Source of the DNA: Variovorax paradoxus
GTDB taxonomy: Bacteria > Pseudomonadota > Gammaproteobacteria > Burkholderiales > Burkholderiaceae_C
Direction: 5' to 3'
DNA: 64,000 nt
NCBI RefSeq assembly: GCF_902712855.1
Contig: NZ_LR743507.1
Location: 1,288,001 to 1,352,000 of the forward strand
The notes beneath the pieces were generated by a model. It was given only the letters and a program-made list of their open reading frames with translations, was not told the origin of the DNA and searched no databases. A program made the position numbers and the translations under genes. Positions 24,946 through 33,234 of the stretch are shown here, piece by piece (the stretch's first letter is position 1; the number at the start of each line of letters is the position of its first letter).

Positions 24946-26301
24946 TTGAGCAGCAGCGGCGCATCGCCGCAGCAGCCTCCGCTCTGGCGCCAACTGCAAT
25001 TGACTGCGGCAGCGCTGGCGTCGATCCGCGCCGGTACGTCCGGCTCGGTCGCCTTCGAGACGGTCGAGCCCGCGATGCGGCCCGGCGTCCAGGCGCTCGG
25101 CTTCCAGGTGCTGCGCTGGCTGGGCCGCGCCGAGGCCTTGCGCCGCCACCTGGCCAAGCGCACGCCGCCGCCGCTACCTGACGCCCTGCTGTGCACCGCG
25201 CTGGCTCTTGCATGGGACAGCGAACGCGCGCCCTACGAGCCCTTCACCCTGGTCGACCAGGCTGTCGAGGCTGCCAAGCGCAATCCCGCGACGCGGGCGC
25301 AGGCCAGTTTCATCAACGCCTGCCTGCGGCGTTTCCTGCGCGAGCGCGATGAACTCGTGGCCGCGACCGATGCCGAACCCGTCGCGCAATGGAACCACCC
25401 GCGCTGGTGGATCGAGCGCCTGAAGCGCGACCATCCGCGTGAGTGGCAGCGGGTGCTCGGCGCGGACAACGCGCAGGCGCCGATGACGCTGCGTGTCAAC
25501 GCCCGCAAATCGACCGCAGCCTCGTACCAGGTCGAGCTGGAGGCGGCCGGCCTGGCAGCGACCCGCGTCGGCCCTTTCGGGCTGCAGCTGGCGCGCGCCC
25601 GCCCGGTGCAGCAGCTGCCGGGCTTCGCCGACGGCGCCTGTTCGGTGCAGGACGCCGCCGCGCAGATGGCCGCGCCGCTGCTGCTCGACGGCCTGCTGCC
25701 TGACCATGTCAACGGCGTGCCGCTGCGCGTGCTCGATGCCTGCGCCGCGCCCGGCGGCAAGACCGCGCACCTGCTCGAGCTGGCCGGCCCGGATGCGGTC
25801 GACGTGACCGCGCTCGAGGTCGATGCCACGCGCGCCCGGCGCATCGACGAGACCCTGGCACGCATCGGCCTGCCGGCGAAGGTGCTGGTGGCCGACGCTT
25901 CGCGTCCTGCCCAGTGGTGGGACGGCCAGCCGTTCAACGCCATCCTGCTCGATGCGCCATGCACCGCCTCGGGCATCGTGCGCCGCCACCCCGACGTCCG
26001 CTGGCTGCGCCGCGAAAGCGATACCGCGCAACTGGCGGTACAGCAGGCTGCGCTGCTGGCAGCCCTGTGGCCGCTCGTGCGTCCGGGCGGACGCCTTCTC
26101 TACTGCACCTGCTCCGTGTTTCGCGAAGAAGGTTCGCAACAAATTGACGCGTTTCTTGTACACAACACCGACGCGCGATTGCTGCCGTCGCCAGGCCATT
26201 TGCTGCCCCAAACCGAGTCGAATGCCCGTGGCGTCCCGGAGAATCCCTCAGGTGACCATGACGGCTTCTTCTACGCCCTGCTCGAAAAACGCCCGCGTTG
26301 A
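24946..26301 (+). CDS. rsmB: 16S rRNA (cytosine-967-C5)-methyltransferase
   Basis: About 451 residues from this start. The N-terminal NusB-like helical domain (LLCTALALAW, VDQAVEAAKR, SFINACLRRFLRER) is followed by the SAM-dependent m5C methyltransferase domain. The SAM loop is DACAAPGGKTAHLLEL, motif IV is DAPCTASGI and motif VI is YCTCSVFREE, giving both catalytic cysteines. It methylates C967 of 16S rRNA. Start is uncertain: TTG at 24892, 24922 or 24946 are all in frame and none has a convincing ribosome site; 24946 gives the shortest normal N-terminus. It overlaps the next gene by 44 bases. Confidence 0.9.
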   Translation: MSSSGASPQQPPLWRQLQLTAAALASIRAGTSGSVAFETVEPAMRPGVQALGFQVLRWLGRAEALRRHLAKRTPPPLPDALLCTALALAWDSERAPYEPFTLVDQAVEAAKRNPATRAQASFINACLRRFLRERDELVAATDAEPVAQWNHPRWWIERLKRDHPREWQRVLGADNAQAPMTLRVNARKSTAASYQVELEAAGLAATRVGPFGLQLARARPVQQLPGFADGACSVQDAAAQMAAPLLLDGLLPDHVNGVPLRVLDACAAPGGKTAHLLELAGPDAVDVTALEVDATRARRIDETLARIGLPAKVLVADASRPAQWWDGQPFNAILLDAPCTASGIVRRHPDVRWLRRESDTAQLAVQQAALLAALWPLVRPGGRLLYCTCSVFREEGSQQIDAFLVHNTDARLLPSPGHLLPQTESNARGVPENPSGDHDGFFYALLEKRPR

Positions 26302-26920
26302 GCGCCACCGGCCCGTCCTGCTGGCCGTGCTGCTCTGGATGTGGGTCGTGTGGATGGCGTGGCTGCCGGCACCGGCGCTGGCCGACGGCCGCAGCGGCAC
26401 CTCGATTTCCCAGATGCGCCTCGAACAGGCCGATGACGGCTTGTACTTCAGCGCCGCCGTGCAGTTCGAGCTGCCCTCGCTGGTCGAGGAAGTGCTCGAC
26501 AAGGGCATCGCCATCTATTTCGTGGCCGAGGCCGAAGTCTTCCAGGAACGCTGGTACTGGACCGACCGCAAGGTCGCCCAGGTCACGCGTCACATGCGCC
26601 TGGCCTACCAGCCGCTGACCCGGCGCTGGCGCCTCAATGTGTCGGCGGCACCCATCACCGGGGCTGCGGGGCTGGGCATCTCGCTGAACCAGAACTTCGA
26701 CACCTTGGCCGACGCACTCGACGCGATCAAGCGCGTCGGCCGGCTGCGGCTCGGCGACCTCGCCGAGATCGGCGACGACCCGCAGCACCAGGTCACCTTC
26801 CGCTTCCGGCTCGACACCTCGCAGCTGCCGCGTCCGTTCCAGATCGGCGTGGTCGGGCAGAACGACTGGAACATTGCCGCCGAGCGCACCGCCAAGCTCA
26901 CGGTGGAGAAGCAGAAGTGA
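26258..26920 (+). CDS. DUF4390 exported protein upstream of a sensor kinase
   Basis: 220 residues with a signal peptide or N-terminal anchor (VLLAVLLWMWVVWMAWLPAP, cleaved after ALA). The remainder matches the DUF4390 pattern (DGLYFSAAVQFELPSLVEE, YFVAEAEVFQERWYW, LRLGDLAEIG). Function is unknown, but this family is regularly found just before NtrY-like kinases in betaproteobacteria. Its TGA overlaps the kinase GTG (GTGA), implying a shared transcript and perhaps a role in signal input from the periplasm. It starts inside rsmB. Confidence 0.8.
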   Translation: MTASSTPCSKNARVERHRPVLLAVLLWMWVVWMAWLPAPALADGRSGTSISQMRLEQADDGLYFSAAVQFELPSLVEEVLDKGIAIYFVAEAEVFQERWYWTDRKVAQVTRHMRLAYQPLTRRWRLNVSAAPITGAAGLGISLNQNFDTLADALDAIKRVGRLRLGDLAEIGDDPQHQVTFRFRLDTSQLPRPFQIGVVGQNDWNIAAERTAKLTVEKQK

Positions 26921-29247
26921 GCACCGCCGGGCGCAGCGGCGCAGCGGCCACGCCGGCCGCGCGCCGCGCGCGGGCCACGCGCTGGGCCGTCGGCGTCGGT
27001 GCGGCCCTGGTCACCGCCATCGGCCTGGTGCTGATGTTCCTGCTCGCGCAGGCCACCAACAACCGCGCGCTCTACGAGCGCTACTACGTGCGCCTGTTCG
27101 GCATCAACGTGGTGGTGGCCGTGCTGCTGGTGCTGGTGATCGGATGGGTCGCGTTCCGCCTGTTGCGCCGGCTGCGCCAGGGCAAGTTCGGCAGCCGCCT
27201 GCTGATCAAGCTGGCGGCCATCTTCGCGCTGGTGGGCGTGGTGCCCGGCGCGCTGGTGTATGTGGTGTCCTACCAGTTCGTTGCGCGCTCGATCGAGAGC
27301 TGGTTCGACGTCAAGGTCGAGGGCGCGCTCGACGCCGGCCTGAACCTCGGGCGGGCCACGCTCGATTCGCTGTCCGACGATCTGGCCGTCAAGACCCGCA
27401 GCGCCAGTTCGCAGCTTGCCCAGGTGTCCGATGCCAGCGCGGGCCTGGCGCTCGAACGCATCCGCGACCAGCTCGAGGCCAGCGATGTGGTGCTCTGGAC
27501 CGGCAGCGGGCAACTGGTGGCCAGCGCCGGCACGTCGCGGTTCCAGCTCAGTCCCGACCGGCCGACCGCCCAGCAGTTCCGGCAGGTCCGCCCCGAGCGC
27601 GCGGTGGCGCACGTCGAAGGGCTGGACGAAACCGCCGTGCCGGGTGCAGCCCCGCCGGTGGCCAGCGTCCGTGCGCTGGCCATGGTGCAGCGTCCCGGCT
27701 TCGATTTCGACACCGCACCCCGCTACCTGCAGGTCACGCGGCCGCTTCCGCCGGCAGTGGTTGCCAACGCGCTCGCCGTGCAGGAGGCCAACCGCGAATA
27801 CCAGGAACGGGCGCTGGCGCGCGAGGGTTTGCGCCGCATGTACATCGGCACGCTCACGCTGAGCCTGTTCCTCGCCGTGTTCGGCGCGGTGCTGCTGGCC
27901 GTGCTGTTCGGCAATCAGCTCGCACGGCCGTTGCTCGTGCTGGCCGACGGCGTGCGCCAGGTGGCGGCCGGCGACCTGCGGCCCACCGCCGTGCTGCAGG
28001 GCAAGGACGAACTGGGCGGCCTCACGCGTTCGTTCGCCGTCATGACGCAGCAGCTGGCCGACGCCCGCGGCGCGGTCGAGAAGACGATGGGGCAGCTCGA
28101 CGCCGCGCGCGCCAACCTGCAGACCATCCTGGACAACCTCACTTCGGGCGTGATCGTGCTCGACGCCCGGGGCACCGTGCTGTCGACCAATCCCGGCGCC
28201 ACCCGCGTGCTGCGCGCGCCGCTCGCGGCCTACGAGGGACAGGCGCTGGTCGACGTACCCGGGCTGGCCGAGTTCGGCGCCAAGGTGCAGCAGCAGTTCG
28301 ACGACTTCCTCGTCGAGCGGATGCAGCATGGTCTGGACCACTGGCAGCATGCCTTCGAGCTGCACGCATCGGGCAACGACCTGCCGCAGCAGGACGGCGT
28401 GATCAACATCGTGGCGCGTGGGGCCGAGCTGCCCGGCGCCGCGCGGCTGCTCGTGTTCGACGACATCTCCGAGATCGTCTCTGCGCAGCGGGCGCAGGCC
28501 TGGGGCGAGGTGGCACGCCGCCTCGCGCACGAGATCAAGAATCCGCTGACGCCGATCCAGTTGTCGGCGGAGCGGCTCGAGATGAAGCTCTCGGGCAAGG
28601 TGCAGCCGCCCGAGCAGGCAGTGCTCGTGAAGTCGGTGAAGACCATCGTCGACCAGGTCGACGCGATGAAGCGGCTGGTCAACGAGTTCCGCGACTATGC
28701 GCGGCTGCCCGCGGCCGACCTGAAGCCGGTCGATCTCAATGCGCTGCTGACCGATGTGCTGCAGCTCTATCACGCGGAGAGCCTGCCGATCACCCTGCGC
28801 TCCGAGCTCGACGAACGTTGCCCGCCGGTGCGAGGCGACGCGCAGCAGATCCGCCAGGTGATTCACAACCTGTTGCAAAACGCGCAGGACGCTGCGGAGG
28901 CTGCCGCCAGCGGCACCGGCCGGACGGGCGAGGTGGTCATCCGCACGCGGCTCGGCGATTCGGGCCAGCGCGTGCGCATGACGGTGCAGGACAGCGGTCC
29001 GGGCTTTGCCGAAAATATCCTGAAGCGCGCGTTCGAGCCCTACGTCACCACGAAAACAAAAGGTACCGGTTTGGGCCTCGCTGTCGTCAAGAAGATCGCG
29101 GACGAGCACGGTGCGCGCATCGAGCTTTCCAACCGCGTCGTGGGCGGGGCTGTGGCGGGGGCGCAAGTCTCGCTATCATTCGCGCTGGCAAGCGAGCCGC
29201 GGGCAGCGGTCGCTCACACCGAAGATCCGAAGTCTTCTGCCGCCTGA
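26917..29247 (+). CDS. NtrY-like sensor histidine kinase
   Basis: 776 residues. Three N-terminal membrane helices (about 23-45, 63-83, 92-115) precede a large periplasmic region (about 120-310), then another helix and a HAMP domain, a PAS domain (about 405-500), and a HisKA domain with phospho-acceptor His538 in LAHEIKNPLTP. The ATPase domain has NLLQNAQDAAE (about 650), DSGPGF (about 691) and GTGLGLAVVKK (about 715). This is the NtrY layout. GTG start overlaps the previous stop. Partner regulator follows after 89 bases. Confidence 0.9.
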   Translation: MSTAGRSGAAATPAARRARATRWAVGVGAALVTAIGLVLMFLLAQATNNRALYERYYVRLFGINVVVAVLLVLVIGWVAFRLLRRLRQGKFGSRLLIKLAAIFALVGVVPGALVYVVSYQFVARSIESWFDVKVEGALDAGLNLGRATLDSLSDDLAVKTRSASSQLAQVSDASAGLALERIRDQLEASDVVLWTGSGQLVASAGTSRFQLSPDRPTAQQFRQVRPERAVAHVEGLDETAVPGAAPPVASVRALAMVQRPGFDFDTAPRYLQVTRPLPPAVVANALAVQEANREYQERALAREGLRRMYIGTLTLSLFLAVFGAVLLAVLFGNQLARPLLVLADGVRQVAAGDLRPTAVLQGKDELGGLTRSFAVMTQQLADARGAVEKTMGQLDAARANLQTILDNLTSGVIVLDARGTVLSTNPGATRVLRAPLAAYEGQALVDVPGLAEFGAKVQQQFDDFLVERMQHGLDHWQHAFELHASGNDLPQQDGVINIVARGAELPGAARLLVFDDISEIVSAQRAQAWGEVARRLAHEIKNPLTPIQLSAERLEMKLSGKVQPPEQAVLVKSVKTIVDQVDAMKRLVNEFRDYARLPAADLKPVDLNALLTDVLQLYHAESLPITLRSELDERCPPVRGDAQQIRQVIHNLLQNAQDAAEAAASGTGRTGEVVIRTRLGDSGQRVRMTVQDSGPGFAENILKRAFEPYVTTKTKGTGLGLAVVKKIADEHGARIELSNRVVGGAVAGAQVSLSFALASEPRAAVAHTEDPKSSAA

Positions 29248-29336
29248 GCGCACGCGAATCCGTCGCACAGGCGATGGATGGGCCGGCGGACCTCCACACA
29301 TCTTGCAGACACCAGCGCACACAACAAGCAGCACTC

Positions 29337-30038
29337 ATGGCAAACATTCTCGTGGTCGATGACGAGCTGGGCATCCGGGACCTGCTCTTCGAAATTCTCA
29401 ATGACGAAGGGCATAACGTGGAGCTCGCGGAAAACGCCGCCGAAGCACGCGCTGCGCGCCAACGCGCACGGCCCGACCTCGTGCTGCTCGACATCTGGAT
29501 GCCCGACACCGACGGCGTCACGCTGCTCAAGGAGTGGTCGACCTCGGGCCTGCTCAGCATGCCGGTGATCATGATGAGTGGCCATGCCACCATCGACACG
29601 GCGGTCGACGCGACGCGCATCGGCGCCTTCGCCTTCCTCGAAAAGCCGATCACCATGCAGAAGCTGCTCAAGGCAGTGGAGCAGGGCCTGGCACGCGAAA
29701 GCGCCCGCCGCGCAGCCGCAGGCGTGGTGCCCGCGCCGGTCACCGGCACACAGGCCGCGGCGATCACCACCACGGGCGACAGCCTGCTGATGGCGTCGCT
29801 GGCATCGGTGCCTGTCGCCGAGACGGGTCCCCAATCGACGCAAAGCTTCGATCTCGACCGCCCGCTGCGCGACGCACGTGACGGTTTCGAGAAGGCCTAT
29901 TTCGAGTTCCATCTGGCGATGGAGAACGGTTCGATGACGCGCGTGGCTGAGAAAACTGGCCTCGAACGAACCCATCTCTACAGAAAACTCAAACAACTTG
30001 GTGTGGATCTTTCACGAGGCCGCAGAAGCGCTGTATAA
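29337..30038 (+). CDS. NtrX-like response regulator lacking the sigma-54 AAA+ domain
   Basis: 233 residues. Receiver domain 1-120 with phospho-acceptor Asp52 (LLDIWMPD) and Lys103 (FLEKP). After a linker of about 65 residues comes a Fis-type HTH (about 185-230: FEKAYFEFHLAMENGSMTRV, then TGLERTHLYRKLKQLGVDL). The AAA+ domain of NtrX (Walker A, GAFTGA) is absent with no frame disruption, so it is a genuine short form. It could bind DNA but should not activate sigma-54 polymerase. No strong ribosome site precedes the ATG. tRNA-Phe starts 25 bases after the stop. Confidence 0.88.
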   Translation: MANILVVDDELGIRDLLFEILNDEGHNVELAENAAEARAARQRARPDLVLLDIWMPDTDGVTLLKEWSTSGLLSMPVIMMSGHATIDTAVDATRIGAFAFLEKPITMQKLLKAVEQGLARESARRAAAGVVPAPVTGTQAAAITTTGDSLLMASLASVPVAETGPQSTQSFDLDRPLRDARDGFEKAYFEFHLAMENGSMTRVAEKTGLERTHLYRKLKQLGVDLSRGRRSAV

Positions 30039-30062
30039 TTTAAGGCTGCACACAAATGCAAT

Positions 30063-30138
30063 GGCCCGGTAGCTCAGTTGGTAGAGCAGCGGATTGAAAA
30101 TCCGCGTGTCGGTGGTTCGATTCCGCCCCAGGCCACCA
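30063..30138 (+). tRNA. tRNA-Phe (GAA), integration target, with a C-A acceptor mismatch
   Basis: 76-base tRNA with anticodon GAA in ttGAAaa and encoded CCA. The acceptor stem is GGCCCGG against CCAGGCC, so position 5 (C) faces position 68 (A), a mismatch; other pairs are intact. From 30091 to the CCA end it is repeated exactly at 35981-36028, so its 3' half is one arm of the integrated element's attachment site. Confidence 0.95.
30091..30138 (+). repeat. attL: 48-bp direct repeat inside tRNA-Phe
   Basis: Identical over 48 bases to 35981-36028; the flanking bases differ on both sides (c/t before, t/a after). It runs from the anticodon stem to the CCA end, the usual crossover zone of tRNA-targeting tyrosine recombinases. 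Confidence 0.93.
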
Positions 30139-30146
30139 TATCCCGC

Positions 30147-30188
30147 AAGGCGCTACAGCTATCAAAGTTGTAGCGCCTTTTGCTTTTT
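30147..30188 (+). terminator. Element-borne terminator for tRNA-Phe
   Basis: 11-bp stem (30147-30157 with 30169-30179) followed by TTTTGCTTTTT. The element thus restores both the tRNA 3' end and a terminator. Confidence 0.85.
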
Positions 30189-30384
30189 ATTCCCATCGTG
30201 GGAATTTAGCGAAATCGACATACTCAATCGACCATCAGTCGGATTGAGGCAATGCCCCATTGATTAGGTCTTCCATATTCGATACCCTCCGGGCACTCGG
30301 CTGTGGATAAGTCTGTGGGCAGCCAGTTAATAAATACATTTTTGGGGTGACATCAAATGACCTACTTCCCAGAGGCGGCGGCCT
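30189..30384. other. Intergenic, left end of element
   Basis: 196 bases of AT-richer DNA. It probably contains the promoter for the two-gene cassette that follows; no clear consensus boxes were assigned and no ORF is supported. Confidence 0.4.
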
Positions 30385-30627
30385 ATGGTTGAACTTCGGG
30401 CCGAGCTCCAAACTTTTTGGAACCGATTGCCAAACATGGTCAGCCGGCACAACGGTCAGTATGTCGTGATCAAGGGTGCGAAGGTTGAGCACTTTGATCC
30501 CACTTACGAAGGCGCTCTGTCTTGGGCATACGACAAGTTCGGGCTCGAGCAGTTCTTCGTCAAGAAGGTTTCTGAGGAAGAGGCAGTAGCCCACTTCAGT
30601 CGCGATGTGGGCCCGTGCCGTCCATAA
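30385..30627 (+). CDS. Small conserved-looking protein paired with retropepsin-like protease
   Basis: 80 residues, unrecognised by name. The middle (NGQYVVIKGAKVEHFDPTYE) and the Tyr/Phe-rich segment (AYDKFGLEQFFVKKV) resemble DUF5678-like small proteins, but this is a weak impression. An AGAGGCGG stretch precedes the ATG. Its stop lies 13 bases inside the next gene, so the two are coupled and may act together. Confidence 0.6.
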   Translation: MVELRAELQTFWNRLPNMVSRHNGQYVVIKGAKVEHFDPTYEGALSWAYDKFGLEQFFVKKVSEEEAVAHFSRDVGPCRP

Positions 30628-31058
30628 GAGGAACATACGGTCTTCGCGGTCCTATCGTCCACGTTCTTGTGGGTGTAAGCGCGCCGATGGCAGCTTTGCT
30701 GCGGCGCCAAGGTAAGGAAGTCCCGGAGCGTATTGAGCTGGAGTTGTTGCTCGATACGGGCGCGGACACGACGACTATCAAAGAAATGCACATGCGATCG
30801 CTGGGAGTGCCGGTGCGTGGCGCGACCGAGGTTCGAGGTGCGACTACAGATGCCGGCGCCACGGAGTGCAACACCTACGACTTGAGTTTGGAATTTATCA
30901 ACTCGGCAGGTGATCGACCGTTGACGCTGACATCTGTCGAAGTCATTGGAAGACCTTTTCATAACGAGATGATCGACGGAGTCGTCGGTCGTGACGTGAT
31001 GAGCAATATGGTCCTCACTATCGAAGGCCATCTACGGCAGTTCTCTGTCGTCTATTAG
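30615..31058 (+). CDS. Retropepsin-like aspartic protease domain protein
   Basis: 147 residues from a GTG start overlapping the previous gene. ELELLLDTGADTTTIKE is the aspartic protease active-site pattern (DTGA), followed by a flap-like region and GVVGRDVMSNMVLTIEG, the second hydrophobic-Gly-Arg/Asp motif (like LLG-D-L of retropepsins). It has one lobe, so it should act as a dimer. No signal peptide is present, so it acts in the cytoplasm. The target is unknown; the partner protein upstream is a candidate. Confidence 0.75.
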   Translation: MPSIRGTYGLRGPIVHVLVGVSAPMAALLRRQGKEVPERIELELLLDTGADTTTIKEMHMRSLGVPVRGATEVRGATTDAGATECNTYDLSLEFINSAGDRPLTLTSVEVIGRPFHNEMIDGVVGRDVMSNMVLTIEGHLRQFSVVY

Positions 31059-31060
31059 GG

Positions 31061-32101
31061 TCAGCTGAGGCCCTTGCGTTCCGAAACTCTCGACCGGTCA
31101 TACACCCGCGCAGTGGTCTTCACGTCAGCATGCAACTCCGGCAGTTCGCCGTACTGAGCCTTGTGCTGTGTCGTGTAGTAGGCCCGCAGATCGCGGAACG
31201 TGAAGCGGCGAGTGATCACCTTTTCTTCCAAGGCCTTAGCCATTGAGCGCTGCCAGGTCGATGCGAAGCCAGTGTCGGTGTACGGATTGCCGTCGCGCGT
31301 CGTGAAGACGTGAAGGCAGGTGTCCGGTCGCGGCAATGCGCGCAACCGGCGCACCAGGTCCTCCATCTTCGGCGTGATGCTGATGCTCTCGACGCGAGTG
31401 CTTCCGCCGTGCTGCTTCGCGCGCGTGGTCCGGATCTCGCCGGCGATGCTGTCGATCTGCGGCAGCGTCAGATGCAGGAACTCAATGCGTCGCGAGCCTG
31501 CCATCGCGGCGAACTCGGCCATCAGCGCGATTACCTGGCGCTGCGAACCCTGGGCTGTCAACCACGCGATGAATGCCGCGAAGGACTCGGGCTCTGGCGC
31601 CTCGGTGCGCAGACGCTCGAGATTGCGTTTCACCTGCTTGCATGGGTTCACGTCGATGTCGCCGCGCTCGACAGCTACGGTCATCAGGTTGGAGAGCAAT
31701 GCGACTTCACGGTTGGCGCGCACTGGCGCATCAGCACGCTCGACGCGCAGATACCGTGCGATGTCCGCTGGCCGCACCAGACGTGCCGACACCTTCCCCA
31801 TGACAGCGAGCAGCGGCACACTGTACTTCGCATAGTCCTCCTTGGTGCGCTCGCCCAGTCGCTTCCATTGCGGCATGGTCTGGTACGTGCGCCACAGCTC
31901 CTCGATAGTGCCGGCGTCATTGCTCGCGCCGTTCAGGTCGAGCACCTTCTGGATTGCCGCGCGCTTGTCCTGGCCCAGGTTGATCGGCTTTGCACCGATG
32001 GGGTGATAGCGGTACGTCACCTTGTCGCTGCTGGCGTGTGGGCGCGCCTCCATCCTGGGCAGGAGGCCGAAGCCCGATGCCCGCTCTCTTTTTCTCCCCA
32101 T
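31061..32101 (-). CDS. Phage-type tyrosine recombinase (integrase)
   Basis: 346 residues. The N-terminal arm-binding and core-binding regions (about 40-165) precede the catalytic domain. Catalytic Arg I is in AGSRRIEFLHLTL, the Lys-containing turn near KQHGGSTRV, Arg II in FTFRDLRAYYTT (the usual HxLR histidine is replaced by Arg), a His in ELHADVKTTARVY, and the nucleophile Tyr in ARVYDRS. It is very likely the enzyme that integrated this element at tRNA-Phe. ATG at 32101 was chosen because GGAG lies 6 bases upstream; GTG at 32104 is possible. It overlaps the DUF4224 stop by one base. Confidence 0.88.
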   Translation of the reverse strand: MGRKRERASGFGLLPRMEARPHASSDKVTYRYHPIGAKPINLGQDKRAAIQKVLDLNGASNDAGTIEELWRTYQTMPQWKRLGERTKEDYAKYSVPLLAVMGKVSARLVRPADIARYLRVERADAPVRANREVALLSNLMTVAVERGDIDVNPCKQVKRNLERLRTEAPEPESFAAFIAWLTAQGSQRQVIALMAEFAAMAGSRRIEFLHLTLPQIDSIAGEIRTTRAKQHGGSTRVESISITPKMEDLVRRLRALPRPDTCLHVFTTRDGNPYTDTGFASTWQRSMAKALEEKVITRRFTFRDLRAYYTTQHKAQYGELPELHADVKTTARVYDRSRVSERKGLS

Positions 32102-32376
32102 CACTTACTCCAGTTGAAGCCGCTCGGTGCGGTGTACTCGCTTCCGCCGTTGAGGCGTTCTTCGACCATGCGTCGGCCAACAAGCGGAAGACCATCAGGT
32201 CGTCGCGGTAGCTCACGCACGCCAAGCAGCAGGCAAAGGTGACGGATCTGTGCATGGCGCTGCTTGAGCGGCGCGCAGAGTTCGTCTACTTCGACGGCAG
32301 AGAGGAACGGTGTTGCGAGAACGTCGGCCACGGTATCAATCACCCTTGCCGGACGTGGAAGCGTCGTTCGTGTCAC
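32101..32376 (-). CDS. DUF4224-like small protein upstream of integrase
   Basis: 91 residues from a GTG start with an excellent ribosome site (GGAAGGAG, 5 bases away). The core FLSAVEVDELC ... QIRHLCLLLGV ... GLPLVGRRMVEERL resembles DUF4224, small helix-turn-helix-like proteins often coded just before phage integrases, probably excisionase-like or regulatory. Coupled to the integrase by TGATG. Confidence 0.7.
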   Translation of the reverse strand: MTRTTLPRPARVIDTVADVLATPFLSAVEVDELCAPLKQRHAQIRHLCLLLGVRELPRRPDGLPLVGRRMVEERLNGGSEYTAPSGFNWSK

Positions 32377-32436
32377 GCGGCTCCTTCCTACGTTGACCAG
32401 CTGTGGGCGCGGTTCTGCTGTTCGTCGTCAACAGGG

Positions 32437-32619
32437 GATCAGCATGACGGCGTGATTGGGGCCCAGACCATCGGCTCTGCTCGAACTTCGGGGCCTCTGA
32501 TCGCAGCGCACTTCAACGGCGAACGGCTTCAGTTCTACACGGACCTCGGCACGTGGCCGAGCTACGGCAAGGGCTGGGCTCGTCGCATTGCCACTAACCT
32601 GAAGAACCTAGAGGCCTGA
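32437..32619 (+). pseudogene. C-terminal fragment of a phage endolysin (peptidoglycan-binding domain)
   Basis: The frame ending at TGA 32619 reads DGVIGAQTIG ... FNGERLQFYTDLGTWPSYGK and GWARRIATNL, the pattern of the C-terminal peptidoglycan-binding part of GH108-type phage muramidases. The catalytic N-terminal part is missing: upstream the frame runs into sequence antisense to the DUF4224 gene. It is followed after one base by the holin, the normal order in a lysis cassette. This is a deletion remnant, not a functional gene. Confidence 0.7.
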
Positions 32620-32620
32620 A

Positions 32621-33177
32621 ATGGAGTTCGACTGGAAAGCAACCATCGGTGCCGTGGCACCCGGCTTGGCAACGGCTCTCGGTGGTCCGCTCGCCGGCGC
32701 CGCGGTGAAGGTCATCGCCGACAAGGTCTTCGGCAATCCAAATGCCACCGAGGCGGACGTAGCCGCGGCGCTCGCGTCGGGCTCGCTGACCGGCGACCAA
32801 GTCCGCGCACTGAAGCAGGCCGAGATGGAAATGCAGGTCGAGATGGCCCGCATCAATCAGGTCGCGGATGCAGCTTACCTCGCCGATACCGACAGCGCGC
32901 GCAAGCAGACAGTCGCTCTGGCGCAGGCGGGCAGCGGCATCGCGTGGGCGCCCGTGATCATCAGCGCGATTATCACGATCGGCTTCTTCGCATGCATTTT
33001 TCTGCTGTTCCTGTTCGAGCGCGAGTGGACAGAGCGCAGGCTGGACTGCTGAACACGTTGTTCGGCGCCTTGATTCTCGGCTTTGGCCAGGTTGGGAACT
33101 ACTGGCTCGGCTCGTCGGCGGGCTCGCGCCGGGCGGGCGACTCGGTCCGCAAGATTGCTGAGCAGGTAACACGGTGA
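32621..33177 (+). pseudogene. 3TM holin (GTA/phage type), frameshifted
   Basis: The N-terminal 143-codon frame (32621-33052) begins MEFDWKATIGAVAPGLATAL, has a helical middle and one membrane helix (VIISAIITIGFFACIFLLFL), then stops early after a short charged tail. The -1 frame continues naturally from about 33035 to the TGA at 33177 with LLNTLFGALILGFGQVGNYW and LGSSAGSRRAG, the second half of 3TM holins. One base has probably been lost near 33030-33045. No slippery heptamer was seen, so this is a mutation rather than programmed shifting. Confidence 0.75.
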
Positions 33178-33234
33178 GCGACTCGTGCAAAAGTTGACCA
33201 TGCGTCAAAAATCCCTACTTGTGTCTTTTGAAGT

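Noticed and set aside
30235..31031. Minus-strand ORFs opposite the retropepsin cassette
   Set aside because: No ribosome site, no natural composition; the plus strand has recognised motifs.
32239..32436. 5' part of the 126-codon frame before the endolysin tail
   Set aside because: It is antisense to the well-supported DUF4224 gene and does not resemble a protein; only the 3' part is endolysin-like.
33030..33052. Programmed -1 frameshift in the holin
   Set aside because: No slippery heptamer or stem found; loss of one base in a decayed module explains it better.
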